Below, one piece after another: positions 40,855 through 49,296 of a stretch of 64,000 nucleotides of DNA. Within the stretch, counting starts at the first letter, position 1. The number at the start of each line of letters is the position of its first letter. This stretch comes from an uncultured Eubacteriales bacterium. Lineage in GTDB: Bacteria > Bacillota > Clostridia > Oscillospirales > Oscillospiraceae. The position numbers and the translations under genes are program-made. The DNA is taken from contig UREY01000005.1 of the NCBI GenBank assembly GCA_900546915.1, positions 40,933 through 104,932 on the forward strand. Direction: 5' to 3'. The notes below the pieces were generated by a model. It had not been told where the DNA came from. It ran no database searches and saw only the letters and a program-made list of their open reading frames with translations.

Positions 40855-42204
40855 TTAACTCATCTTGGTTAAAATTTCTTTGGGCTTTAACCGGAGAACC
40901 ATGCCGCCGGCAGCCAATACCGCCAACAGGACGGCTCCCAATTCTCCGGCGAGCAATACGATGGAACCGAGCAGATCTGGTTGCAGGTAATTCGCTTCGT
41001 TACCACCGGTTTGCAATGCCGCCGTACCGGTCCCCTGTGCCAGAGCGCCAAACAGGAGGCCATTGAGCGGTTCGGAACAGAGCAACCAAATCAGGAAAGC
41101 AAAGAAAAATCCGGCCAATAGAAGCATCCAGGCCTCCAAGATAAACTGCCCGACAATTTCCAGCTTGGATTTGCCTATGGACAGATAAATTCCGGCTTCG
41201 TGGATCCGTCCCCGGATCCGGATCATCAGGATCAGCATCAGAATCGCCACACTCACAGCGGAAGCAATGGAAATCAGCGCCACCGCCAGATTTTGCAGAT
41301 TTTGAAGCTGACCGGCAATCTGCTCATACTGAAAATCGTTCTCCCGCAGGATGTGGTTCTCCCAGTCAATGGAATCCACCGCCTTTACCCGTTCCAGCAA
41401 GGCGTCCAGCTCCAGAGGATCTGCAATGTAACAGGCAATCTCGCCCTCATAGACGCCTTCCTGCTGTTCCTGCAAGTGCACCAGCAGATGGCTGTCGGAA
41501 TAAATATGATTTGCCGCCTTCCCCGGGGTGGGGGTATCCGGGCCGTCGGCGGCATTGCCGCACTGGAAAATACCCACAATTTCCACATCCGCAAAGGCTG
41601 TCTTTTCCGGGATGGTGTCGACATACGCCCCGTCTTCCTGATCGAAACCGGCATGGGTGAGGGTAAGCACATCTCCCACTTCCAAGCTGTTTTCCGCCGC
41701 CAGCTCCGCGCTGATGAGGATTTTATTTTCATCCTCCGGCTGGATGTGGCGGCCTGCAAGCAACGAGTATCCCTCGTTTAGAAATACATCCGTCAAGTTA
41801 GAGTTTCGCACAGCGGTGATCTGCCCCATGTTGCTGCTCTCGTTGTCTCCGGAACCCGGCAGGAAATGAAGCCGGTCGCTCTTGGCATAGCCGTAATGCT
41901 CCGTATTGTAGGCTTTCACTTGTCCTGCAGCCACATCCAGGACCTCCTGAATGCTCTGTTGGGAAATGGTGGGCGCACCTCCTTGGCTGACTGCCCCGTT
42001 TTCCATTGTCATCTGTGCATAGGGGCGGATATAGAAAGCAGCTCCAATGTTGGAGCGCAAATCCCCAGCCGCCTGCCCTGTGCCGTTTACAATGGAAAAG
42101 CATAGAAGCAGAAGGGCCGAGACCAAAAAGAAAAGCTGGAAAAGCAGCAGGGCTTTCCCTTTCCTGCGGGCCAGGTAACGGGCAGCCCGCTTGCAAGTGT
42201 CCAT
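40855..42204 (-). CDS. FtsX-like ABC permease 1
   Basis: 449-residue FtsX/MacB permease, paralogue of the next gene. N-terminal helix KALLLFQLFFLVSALLLLCF, outer domain about 45-305 with ILISAELAAENSLEVGDVLTL, then C-terminal helices at about 310-330, 355-385 and 415-440, ending RLKPKEILTKMS. The start codon directly follows a strong hairpin in which AAAGGA, the apparent ribosome binding site, forms part of the stem. So its expression may be attenuated or thermally or ligand-gated. Likely cotranscribed with permease 2 and the ATPase. Confidence 0.9.
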   Translation of the reverse strand: MDTCKRAARYLARRKGKALLLFQLFFLVSALLLLCFSIVNGTGQAAGDLRSNIGAAFYIRPYAQMTMENGAVSQGGAPTISQQSIQEVLDVAAGQVKAYNTEHYGYAKSDRLHFLPGSGDNESSNMGQITAVRNSNLTDVFLNEGYSLLAGRHIQPEDENKILISAELAAENSLEVGDVLTLTHAGFDQEDGAYVDTIPEKTAFADVEIVGIFQCGNAADGPDTPTPGKAANHIYSDSHLLVHLQEQQEGVYEGEIACYIADPLELDALLERVKAVDSIDWENHILRENDFQYEQIAGQLQNLQNLAVALISIASAVSVAILMLILMIRIRGRIHEAGIYLSIGKSKLEIVGQFILEAWMLLLAGFFFAFLIWLLCSEPLNGLLFGALAQGTGTAALQTGGNEANYLQPDLLGSIVLLAGELGAVLLAVLAAGGMVLRLKPKEILTKMS

Positions 42205-42210
42205 AAAAAC

Positions 42211-42254
42211 ACCGTCCTTTCGTTTGATGGAGCTCCATCATACAAAGGGACGGT
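42211..42254 (-). promoter_or_regulatory. 44-nt hairpin masking the permease ribosome binding site
   Basis: 22-nt arms with 19 complementary positions, centred on GATGGAGCTCCATC. On the minus strand the 3' arm contains AAAGGA and is followed by GTTTTT and the ATG of permease 1. It can act as a terminator, a translational block, or both, between the sensor genes and the transporter genes. Confidence 0.7.
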
Positions 42255-42287
42255 TTGTTTTTCGTCTTGATTTGATTTATTTTTGAT

Positions 42288-43697
42288 TTAATTGCAGATG
42301 GCTCGGGGCGCAATGCCGCGCTTCGGTTCCGCCTTGTTACAAAATTCCATTGTAAACCGCACGCCGCTATTCGTGTTTTCCAAACGGTAAGAAAATCCGT
42401 GTTGATCCAGGATGGCCTTGGTGATATACAGCCCCAAGCCGCTGCCGCCGGTGGTTTTGTTGCGGGATTTCTCCACCCGGTAGAAGGGAGCGAACAGGAT
42501 CGGCAAGTCATCTTCCGGGATGGACGCGCCTGTGTTGGTCACAGTCAGGGCGGAAGGTGTGAGATAGATGAAGACCTCCGCCCCTTCCGGCGAGTGACGA
42601 AGGGCGTTGCTTAGAATATTATGAACGGCCTTATGAAGCAACGATGCGTTGCCGGTTACGGAAACATCTTCCTTAAGCTGAGAATAAACCGTAATCTGCC
42701 GCTCTTTGGCCAGAGGGAGCAGAATTTCCGTAACCCCGGCAAGGATTTCCGATAAGGCTAACGGCTCCGTTTTACCGGCTAGGCCTTCCATCTCGATCTT
42801 TGAGATGGAAAGAATTTCTCTCACCAACCGCTCCATGTTTTCCACTTCCTTGAGGGTTTCCGGCAGTGCTGTTCCTGTGTCCTTGTATTTGCCGATGCCC
42901 AAAATCATACTCTCAATTTGACCTTTTAAGACGGTAATGGGAGTTTTCAACTCGTGGGAGGCCGCGGCAAAGAAGTCCCGGCGCTGACGGGACAGCTCTG
43001 TGATGTGCTCCATGTCCTCCCGCAGTCTTTGGTTGGCGTTTTCCAGTTCCTTCATGGCGGCATCCAGCCGCTTCGCCATAGTATTCAGGCTGTCGGCCAG
43101 AGCGCCCAGCTCATCGGTGCGGTTTACCTTGCACGCCCAGGTCATATCCAAATCCGCCATGCGTTTGGAGACATGGCTGATCTCCAGCACAGGCCGCACC
43201 AGCACCCGGCTGCACAGAAACGCCCCCAGGGTAGAAATGAGCAGAATCAACATCAGCAAGTACGGAAGCAAATGTAGAAAAGCCACGGTCAGCTCATCGC
43301 CTGGGGAAACGGGAGCCGTAATGCTCAGATAATAGACCTCCTTTTGATCTGCAAACTGGATTTCAGCGGCGGTGGTGGTGATTGTATCCTGCTCGATACT
43401 CTGCTCGTCCCAAGCGCCGAAGCTGCGGTTTTCGCCGTTGCCCATGAGCACAACCATGGCGTGATGGTTCCGGCAGAAGCGTTCAATGGGGCCTTGAATA
43501 TCCTCAAACTCCGTCTGGGAAAGGGTCTTTAACAGCTGCTGGATATCCTCCTCTACCCGGCTGGTGGTCACCACCGTGTAGCTCTCAGGGAGAAAGAGCA
43601 TCACCAACCCGTAGATGAGCACGCAGCACAGGGCGAGAAGTCCGGTTATCCACAGGAAGACCTTGGCGCTCAGGCTACTTCTGATTTTCTTGAACAA
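42288..43697 (-). CDS. Sensor histidine kinase, VncS/VanS-like
   Basis: 469-residue membrane kinase. Helices at about 12-36 and 143-165 bracket an outer sensor domain. HAMP follows (RPVLEISHVSKRMADLD, DELGALADSLNTMA), then the HisKA dimerisation helix with the phosphorylated histidine in AASHELKTPITVLKGQIE, and HATPase (N box HNILSNALRHS, GSGLGLYITKAIL). It overlaps the response regulator gene upstream by 23 nt. Placed before two FtsX permeases and an ATPase, this matches the Vnc/Vex arrangement, so a cell-envelope peptide or antibiotic signal is likely but unproven. Confidence 0.93.
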   Translation of the reverse strand: MFKKIRSSLSAKVFLWITGLLALCCVLIYGLVMLFLPESYTVVTTSRVEEDIQQLLKTLSQTEFEDIQGPIERFCRNHHAMVVLMGNGENRSFGAWDEQSIEQDTITTTAAEIQFADQKEVYYLSITAPVSPGDELTVAFLHLLPYLLMLILLISTLGAFLCSRVLVRPVLEISHVSKRMADLDMTWACKVNRTDELGALADSLNTMAKRLDAAMKELENANQRLREDMEHITELSRQRRDFFAAASHELKTPITVLKGQIESMILGIGKYKDTGTALPETLKEVENMERLVREILSISKIEMEGLAGKTEPLALSEILAGVTEILLPLAKERQITVYSQLKEDVSVTGNASLLHKAVHNILSNALRHSPEGAEVFIYLTPSALTVTNTGASIPEDDLPILFAPFYRVEKSRNKTTGGSGLGLYITKAILDQHGFSYRLENTNSGVRFTMEFCNKAEPKRGIAPRAICN

Positions 43698-44358
43698 GTT
43701 TATATCCCACCCCTCTGACCGTTTGCAGGCAATCTGTATTTAGTTTCCTGCGCAGATTCATGATGTGAATATTGACTGTCTTTTCCTCACCGACGAAATC
43801 ATATCCCCATACCTGATTGAGGAGATTGTCCCGCGTAAATACCCGTCCCGGATGAAGCAGGAACAGCTCCAATAGCCCGTACTCTGTGTTCGTAAGGCCT
43901 ACAGCTTTTCCACTTACGGTAACGGAACGGCTGCTTCGCTCCAGCCGGATATTCCCCCAAGAGAGGACGTCGGCAAGCTCCTTGTTTTCCCGTTCTTGGA
44001 CTCGCCGCAGCACCGCCTCCACCCGCATGCGTACCAACCTTACGGAGAACGGCTTGGTGATGTAATCGTCCACCTTGAGCTCAAAAGCCTTCACCTGGGC
44101 TTCCTCCTCATCCAGTGCCGTGAGCATGATGATGGGCGTCTTGGATTCCCGCCGGATCATCTCGCAGACGGTATAACCGTCAATCTTTGGCATCATGATG
44201 TCCAGCAAGACGAGAGAAAAGGACTGCTCCCGGAATTTTGTGATCCCTTCCAGGCCATCGCCCGCCACCTCCACCGTATATCCCGCATCCGTCAGCAATT
44301 CCGAAAGAATCGACTGAATGGCGGCTTCGTCTTCTATGATCAAGAGTTTTCCGCTCAA
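43675..44358 (-). CDS. OmpR-family response regulator, VncR-like
   Basis: 227-residue response regulator. Receiver domain with acidic pocket (IIEDEAAI), phosphorylated aspartate in SLVLLDIMMPKIDGY (about D52), T in MLTALDEEE and K in YITKPFS; a winged-helix domain follows, with TNTEYGLLELFLLHPGRVFTRDNLLNQVWGYDFVGEEKTVNIHIMNLRRKL. AGGTGATC precedes the ATG. A TATACT 20 nt upstream of the binding site has no matched -35, as expected for an activated promoter. It probably controls its own operon and the transporter downstream. Confidence 0.95.
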   Translation of the reverse strand: MSGKLLIIEDEAAIQSILSELLTDAGYTVEVAGDGLEGITKFREQSFSLVLLDIMMPKIDGYTVCEMIRRESKTPIIMLTALDEEEAQVKAFELKVDDYITKPFSVRLVRMRVEAVLRRVQERENKELADVLSWGNIRLERSSRSVTVSGKAVGLTNTEYGLLELFLLHPGRVFTRDNLLNQVWGYDFVGEEKTVNIHIMNLRRKLNTDCLQTVRGVGYKLVQENQK

Positions 44359-44546
44359 AAGATCACCTCCAGATGCGCCCTAGTATAGCATAGAAGAATT
44401 TATTTTTGGTTTAGAAAGCAAAAATTTTCACGAAATTTCCCAGGAAAGATTTCTCAAAAAGACCTGCTTTTTCATCCGTGGTACGTGTGCCGTTGGCCAG
44501 GCGCAAGTCGATACGGTTTCTTGCAAAACAAATTGCAAATTTTAAT

Positions 44547-44582
44547 AGCCGGTACCGCAGAGAGCAGCTTCCGGTACCGGCT
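44547..44582 (-). terminator. Terminator of the second two-component operon
   Basis: Perfect 11-bp stem AGCCGGTACCG/CGGTACCGGCT; minus strand continues ATTAAAATTTG. 16 nt beyond the last gene of that operon. Confidence 0.7.
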
Positions 44583-44598
44583 GATATGATTTTTGCTT

Positions 44599-44976
44599 TT
44601 ATTGCTGAGACAGCTCATCGGTGAGCCGCATAATCTCCGGGGCCAGCTTCTTCCGGCGCTTTTGGGTGATATGGTTATAAATCGGATAGGCTGCAGCCAC
44701 AACCGCAATCCCGATCACGCCGATGATAATGCCGGGGATGAAGAACCGCTCTTCCCAGACCATCGTGCAGCACATCCCGACACCAAGAAGCAGAGTTCCA
44801 AGGATTCCCACGATGATGGATGCAATGGTGCCGGGCTTTGTGGCGCTTTCATCCAGCCGGCGTAGCTGCTCCATCTTACTTTCCTCTTTGGGAACATACT
44901 TTTCCCGAATTTTCCGGATTTCCTCCTGCTGCTTGGCAGAATAGCTGTAATGAAATGTATCTTTCTTTTCACTCAT
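44599..44976 (-). CDS. Small two-helix membrane protein with GMCxxMVW motif
   Basis: 125-residue membrane protein of unknown function. Cytosolic N-terminus with EEIRKIREKYVPKEESKMEQLRRLDESAT, then two hydrophobic helices: IASIIVGILGTLLLGVGMCCTMVW and PGIIIGVIGIAVVAAAYPIY. A basic Lys/Arg tail follows. The GVGMCxxMVW-x-IPGIxxGVxGI pattern recurs in another protein 4 kb upstream, so these form a local family. GGAGG 9 nt before ATG; an upstream frame extension lacks a site. Last gene of the operon with the second kinase and regulator, perhaps an accessory of their stress response. Confidence 0.75.
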   Translation of the reverse strand: MSEKKDTFHYSYSAKQQEEIRKIREKYVPKEESKMEQLRRLDESATKPGTIASIIVGILGTLLLGVGMCCTMVWEERFFIPGIIIGVIGIAVVAAAYPIYNHITQKRRKKLAPEIMRLTDELSQQ

Positions 44977-45044
44977 AGCAGTAGACCTCCTGTTTTTAGA
45001 ATGTGCAAACATGGCACATAGATGATATCGCAAAAACAACAGCG

Positions 45045-45953
45045 CTATATTTTAAATGATTGACTCTCAGCTTTTAGCCTTCTCGATGCGTGGACAATCA
45101 TATAGACGGCCATTCCCAAGACGAACACGCATACCGCTCCGCCGGACGCCCCGGTCATGAAACGCCGGAATTCCGGCTGGTTTCCTCCAAACTGGGCCAG
45201 CATAGCGGTTTCCAGAGACAGCATGGAAACCAGCGCCGCCGTCAGGCTGATGGCTTTCGCCGCCGACAAAAGAGGGCTACCCCGCTTCCGGAACCTGACC
45301 ACGTTGATGACGGCCGCAATCGTAATATAAAAGGTATACGCTGCCATGGCATAGATCAAAACACCGGAATAAGTAAATCCCCGGTTTTGGTTTACGATGT
45401 AGATTACGATGCCTGCCAGCGCCTGGTTCATCAGCAACAGTACAATCCCGCAGGTGCGATAGCTGCGCAGCTCCGCCGGAATATTTTCTCCTACGGGCGT
45501 CTTATGCACCTGGCCCACCAAAAGTCCCCGCATAACGGACAGCAGGATATAATAAAAGGCCAGGGCCACAAACCAGGCGGACCGATACCGCACACCGGAA
45601 TATAGGTTTAAAGCGGCGTACAACAGGTTCATCACCAGGCCGCCGTGAAGGGTAACCTCCGAGCGAAAAACAACATCTCCCAATAGCTTGTTTCCAACCG
45701 GATAGCTGCGGATCTTTTTCATCAGCGGCATTTCATCCCATCCGTTTTTTGCGGCCTTTATCATCCCCGCAATCCCCGTAGAGGTGATAATCACAGCGTA
45801 AGCGGAAAGGCCAAACGACACATAGGCAAGGGGGGACTTGTTCTCAGCGCCCAGATTGACAAACACAAACACAAAAGACGGTAGGGCAATCAGAACTGTG
45901 GGCAGCGGCGGCAGGCAGCATAGCTTTTTTAAAATCTGTTTAAACCTTTTCAT
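45045..45953 (-). CDS. Multi-pass membrane protein of a two-component operon
   Basis: 302-residue integral membrane protein with about eight helices and no recognised catalytic motif. It begins MKRFKQILKKLCCLPPLPTV; helices include TVLIALPSFVFVFVNL, YAVIITSTGIAGMIKA, VALAFYYILLSVMRGLL, GIVLLLMNQALAGIVIYIV and CVFVLGMAVYMIVHASRR. Its start overlaps the end of the histidine kinase gene by 14 nt, so it is translationally coupled. A sensor partner or small-molecule exporter are possibilities; neither can be shown from the sequence. Confidence 0.8.
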   Translation of the reverse strand: MKRFKQILKKLCCLPPLPTVLIALPSFVFVFVNLGAENKSPLAYVSFGLSAYAVIITSTGIAGMIKAAKNGWDEMPLMKKIRSYPVGNKLLGDVVFRSEVTLHGGLVMNLLYAALNLYSGVRYRSAWFVALAFYYILLSVMRGLLVGQVHKTPVGENIPAELRSYRTCGIVLLLMNQALAGIVIYIVNQNRGFTYSGVLIYAMAAYTFYITIAAVINVVRFRKRGSPLLSAAKAISLTAALVSMLSLETAMLAQFGGNQPEFRRFMTGASGGAVCVFVLGMAVYMIVHASRRLKAESQSFKI

Positions 45954-47037
45954 CCGTCTCCCTCCTGAGTTTGACGGTAAAGGTGCTGCCTTTTCCCACC
46001 TGGCTGCTCACCTGGATGTCCCCCCGGGTGATGTCGATCACCCGCTTGACCAGCGCCAGGCCCAAACCGTTGCCTTTGGCAGCATGGGAGGTATCGCCCT
46101 GATAAAACTTTTCAAAGATATGTTTGCCCACCTCTTGGCTGATGCCGCAGCCGGTGTCTGAAACCATAACCACAGCCTGGTCTCCTTCCGTTGCCAGAAC
46201 CAGTGAGACGGCGCCGCCCGGCTCTGTGAACTTGATCGCGTTGGAAAACAGGTTATTCCATACCAGCGACAACAGCTCCGGGTCTGCCGTGACCCGGACA
46301 TTTTCCTGAATCTCCGTCTGGATGTCCAGGTTTTTGTCCTCCCACAGGTCTTCAAACCCCAACAGACACGCGCAGAGCTGTTCCCCCAAGTCATAGGTCC
46401 GGGCACTGGGATACAGCGTCTGGTTTTCCAACTTGTTTAGCTTCAGGATGTTCGTGACCATTTCCGCCAAGCGCCGGGATGCATCTGTAATCGCCTTGGC
46501 ATATTCCATGCGTTTTTCCTCGGATAAACCCGGCTGCTGGAGCATGGTCCCATAGTTCTGCATGACCGCCAGCGGCGTTTTGATTTCGTGAGACACGTTG
46601 GCGATGAAATCCGTCCGCAGGGTCTCCGTATGGGACAGTTCCTCCGTCATACGGTTGAAGTAGTCAATGATCGTATTAAACCCATCGTTTGGGTCAATGC
46701 TGCGTATTTTCCCAATCCGGGCGGAAAAATCCCCCTCCATCACCTTTTCTGCGGCGCGGACAATATGCTTCACAGGGCGGTCAATCATAATCTTCCGGCG
46801 CAGACAGTCCAGGAAGGCGCAGATGAGGCTCAAAACAACAATGTTCACAAAGGTCAGCTTGGCCGCCAATTCAATATGCTCTTTTTGCAATTCCAGCCCG
46901 GTCGACCCGGAAAAAACATGCAGAAAAAGCATCATACAGCAGGTGATGACAAAGCATAAGATAAGAAAGAAAATGAGATAGTTGCGCAGCGCAAGCAATC
47001 TATGCTGGAACCGTTCCTGTTTTTCCAGGCGCTTCAT
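45940..47037 (-). CDS. Sensor histidine kinase of the second two-component system
   Basis: 365-residue kinase with a minimal outer part. Two membrane helices lie close together (about 18-38 and 52-75), leaving only ~15 residues outside. HAMP (RPVKHIVRAAEKVMEGDFSAR), HisKA with FIANVSHEIKTPLAVMQNYG, HATPase N box WNNLFSNAIKFTEPGG and G boxes DTGCGISQEV and GNGLGLALVKRVI follow. An intramembrane-sensing kinase by shape, often linked to cell-envelope stress together with a membrane partner, here the overlapping downstream gene. ATG overlaps the regulator gene by 4 nt. Confidence 0.93.
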   Translation of the reverse strand: MKRLEKQERFQHRLLALRNYLIFFLILCFVITCCMMLFLHVFSGSTGLELQKEHIELAAKLTFVNIVVLSLICAFLDCLRRKIMIDRPVKHIVRAAEKVMEGDFSARIGKIRSIDPNDGFNTIIDYFNRMTEELSHTETLRTDFIANVSHEIKTPLAVMQNYGTMLQQPGLSEEKRMEYAKAITDASRRLAEMVTNILKLNKLENQTLYPSARTYDLGEQLCACLLGFEDLWEDKNLDIQTEIQENVRVTADPELLSLVWNNLFSNAIKFTEPGGAVSLVLATEGDQAVVMVSDTGCGISQEVGKHIFEKFYQGDTSHAAKGNGLGLALVKRVIDITRGDIQVSSQVGKGSTFTVKLRRETDEKV

Positions 47038-47708
47038 TTCAGCACCGCCTTATAACCCAGACCATGGACCGTTACGATTTCAAAATCCCCGCATTTGAAA
47101 AACTTGTTCCGCAGCTTCGTCATATAGACATCCACCGTGCGCAAGCCGGAGGTTGTATCCCCTTCCCAAAACTCGTCCATCAGCTGGGAGCGGGTAAAGG
47201 TCTTTTTGGGGTAGGAGAGGAGCTTATAGATCAGGTTGAACTCCCGCACGGTCAAGGATATTTCCTCTCCGTCTAGATAGGCCGTACGCTCATCCGCGTC
47301 CAGAAGAAGCTTTCCCACCTCCAGCTTGCGGCTGTTTACAATCTTCGCCCGGCGAAGCAATGCGCCGATGTGCAGAAGCAGCTCATCCAGGTCGATGGGT
47401 TTGGTCATATAATCGTCAATCCCCGCCTTGAACCCTTTCTGCTTGGCGGAAAAATCATCCCGCGCCGTCATGAACAGAATGGGAATCTCCTGATTCTGTT
47501 CCCGTATGGTCTGCGCGAACGCAAAGCCGTCTATACCGGGCATCATGATATCGGAAATGATCATGTCAAACAGAGTACCGCCGTACATCGCGTCATAGGC
47601 CTCGTTGGCGTTCCGGCATCCGGTGGCCTCATATCCGTTTTGTCCCAGGAAATTGCAGACAGCGCGATTCAGCTCTTTATCGTCCTCCACAACTAATATT
47701 CTAAACAT
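47034..47708 (-). CDS. OmpR-family response regulator of the second two-component system
   Basis: 224-residue regulator: receiver with VVEDDKELNRA, phosphorylated D in DMIISDIMMPGIDGF (about D53), FMTARDD and YMTKPIDL; winged helix with LTVREFNLIYKLLSYPKKTFTRSQLMDEFWEGDTTSGLRTVDVYMTKLRNK. GAGGAGG 9 nt before ATG. First gene of a four-gene minus-strand operon (regulator, kinase, two membrane proteins). TATAAT 27 nt upstream lies in an A/T-rich stretch without a consensus -35. Confidence 0.95.
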   Translation of the reverse strand: MFRILVVEDDKELNRAVCNFLGQNGYEATGCRNANEAYDAMYGGTLFDMIISDIMMPGIDGFAFAQTIREQNQEIPILFMTARDDFSAKQKGFKAGIDDYMTKPIDLDELLLHIGALLRRAKIVNSRKLEVGKLLLDADERTAYLDGEEISLTVREFNLIYKLLSYPKKTFTRSQLMDEFWEGDTTSGLRTVDVYMTKLRNKFFKCGDFEIVTVHGLGYKAVLK

Positions 47709-47734
47709 CCCAAATGCCTCCTCACGTTTTTTAC

Positions 47735-47740
47735 ATTATA
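47735..47740 (-). promoter_or_regulatory. -10 element of the second two-component operon
   Basis: Minus-strand TATAAT preceded by ACTCCATGT; no -35 consensus, suggesting activator dependence. Confidence 0.4.
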
Positions 47741-47864
47741 ACATGGAGTTGTTAAAGTTTTGTTTGCGGTTTCCCGGTTTTTGATTTTTTCTCCAAAGAT
47801 TACAGCGGACTGCTGAGATTTTTTGCAGTCCGCCGTAAAAAACAACTCATAGGAGAGCTATGTG

Positions 47865-48272
47865 TCAACAAAGGGGCGCGTCAGACAATGCCCATCCTTC
47901 TACAACCCGGACACCGATATCGCCGCCGTTGTCCTTAAACTTTACAAACTCCATCGTATGCTGAAGAATCTCCTTGCCGGTATCCAGATTTTTGACCCGA
48001 ACTGTGTAGCGGATCGCGCACCAGTTATCCCGAATGATCATGTTGTCAAAGTCGCCCAACTCCATGGTGAAATGCTGGAACAGCTTGCCCATCATATCCT
48101 TATACTCCTGCAGGGTACAGCGCTTCTGGGCGCCGCCAAGCGGAATATTGTAGTGTGCATCCGGCTCATACAGCGTTTCGCACCACTTCAGCCAGCCCTC
48201 GTAGCCGCCGTTCCAGTTTTTAAATCCATTTTCCAGTCTTTCTCGAATTGCCTGCTCCAAGTTTGTACTCAT
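47865..48272 (-). CDS. SnoaL-like (NTF2-fold) protein
   Basis: 135-residue protein of the SnoaL/NTF2 cone fold. Typical features: long N-terminal helix (LEQAIRERLENGFKNWNGG), WCETLYEPDAHYNIP, YKDMMGKLFQHF, then strands CAIRYTVRVKNLDTGKEI and HTMEFVKFKD ending in VVEGWAL. It may be a small-molecule enzyme or a binding protein; the ligand is not predictable. ATG chosen 8 nt after GGAGG. Last of four small genes on the minus strand, 27 nt after its neighbour. Confidence 0.8.
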   Translation of the reverse strand: MSTNLEQAIRERLENGFKNWNGGYEGWLKWCETLYEPDAHYNIPLGGAQKRCTLQEYKDMMGKLFQHFTMELGDFDNMIIRDNWCAIRYTVRVKNLDTGKEILQHTMEFVKFKDNGGDIGVRVVEGWALSDAPLC

Positions 48273-48299
48273 CATGCATGCCTCCATTTTATAACATTT

Positions 48300-48584
48300 T
48301 TACTTCTGGTGTTGTTTGCCGGTATTCCTACCGGCCTCCATTCTGGCCTGTTGTTCCAAATGGCGTGCTTTTTCCGCAGCGGCTTCTTCTCGGGCCGCCT
48401 GTTCTTCTGCCAATCGCTTCTTGGCATCCTCCACAGATTCTCCTTCTCTAGCCAGGAACTGGTCCACAAACCGATCGGTCATTTTGGTAAATCCGCCGAC
48501 CACACCTTCTTCGATCTTCTTGTAGCCGCCCATGACACCCTCGGCAATCTTTTCATTGACTTGTACCAGTTTCGATCTTGCCAT
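48300..48584 (-). CDS. Conserved small helical protein of gut Firmicutes type
   Basis: 94-residue soluble protein, unknown function. It contains a short internal repeat, IAEGVMGGYKKIEEGVVGGFTKMTDRFVDQFL, followed by a highly charged helix (EDAKKRLAEEQAAREEAAAEKARHLEQQARMEAG). I have the impression such proteins are widespread in gut Clostridia, without a known role. AAGGGGG 8 nt before ATG. It lies 13 nt after a 33-residue membrane protein gene, and they are probably cotranscribed. Confidence 0.7.
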   Translation of the reverse strand: MARSKLVQVNEKIAEGVMGGYKKIEEGVVGGFTKMTDRFVDQFLAREGESVEDAKKRLAEEQAAREEAAAEKARHLEQQARMEAGRNTGKQHQK

Positions 48585-48597
48585 GGTAAATTCCCCC

Positions 48598-48699
48598 TTA
48601 ATAGATTTTCCTGCGCCTACGCACAAAACAAATGACTGCCGCTGCGATACCGGCCAATGCAGCCACACCGGCCACCGTGGGAACCATAAACTTTGTCAT
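48598..48699 (-). CDS. 33-residue single-helix membrane protein
   Basis: Very small protein: MTKFMVPTVAGVAALAGIAAAVICFVRRRRKIY. One hydrophobic helix of about 20 residues with Ala/Gly spacing and a basic cytosolic end (RRRRK). AAGGAGG 9 nt before the ATG and tight spacing to genes on both sides (13 and 14 nt) argue that it is translated. No known family; could be a regulator of a neighbouring membrane protein. Confidence 0.65.
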   Translation of the reverse strand: MTKFMVPTVAGVAALAGIAAAVICFVRRRRKIY

Positions 48700-48713
48700 G
48701 TATCGTTTCCTCC

Positions 48714-49082
48714 TTACTTCAGGCCTTTGATAAGAGGAATCAAGCAGAGCAGAAGCACGATGCCGACTACGCCCACCAGGATTCCAGGAATCAACATGCT
48801 CCACACCATCACCATGCACATGCCGACACCGAGAACTAAGGCGCCCACAATTCCCAACAAAACGGAACCAACCGCCTTGCCGCTCAGATGAATCGCGGGT
48901 TTACCTTCCATCCTGCGGCGGACAAGTAGCAGCATCAGAAGGACCACTGCGCCTATCACGGCAATGACCACGCCCGGACGAAACGCGTTCCACTCCGGCA
49001 GCAGACACATGCACATACCAATGGCAAACAGGATCCCGCCGATGGCGCCCATCATCATGGATACGAAATTCTTTTTCTGCAT
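48714..49082 (-). CDS. Four-helix membrane protein with internal duplication
   Basis: 122 residues, unknown function. Two similar halves, each a helix pair: SMMMGAIGGILFAIGMCMCL with FRPGVVIAVIGAVVLLMLLLV, and VLLGIVGALVLGVGMCMVMVW with IPGILVGVVGIVLLLCLIPL, joined by a basic loop (RRRMEGKPAIHLSGK). The second half closely matches the two-helix protein at 44599-44976. ATG has GGAGG 9 nt upstream; a TTG three codons earlier abuts the site and is rejected. First gene of the four-gene cluster. Confidence 0.75.
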   Translation of the reverse strand: MQKKNFVSMMMGAIGGILFAIGMCMCLLPEWNAFRPGVVIAVIGAVVLLMLLLVRRRMEGKPAIHLSGKAVGSVLLGIVGALVLGVGMCMVMVWSMLIPGILVGVVGIVLLLCLIPLIKGLK

Positions 49083-49296
49083 AACAGACAACCTCCGTTT
49101 ATTTTTTGTGATCTCTCACTTGACGGCTTCATTCTAAAACCACTTTGTTTTCAAATTGCTTAGAAAATGTTTGCAAATGATTAAATCGGATTTGTTTTTT
49201 CTTTCAGCCTTCTCAGCTGTCTCCCCCTCTTTTGCAAGGCACGTGGCGGCCAGCCGGTCATCCGGTCTGTACAAAAACATAAGGGCAGTATCCTGT

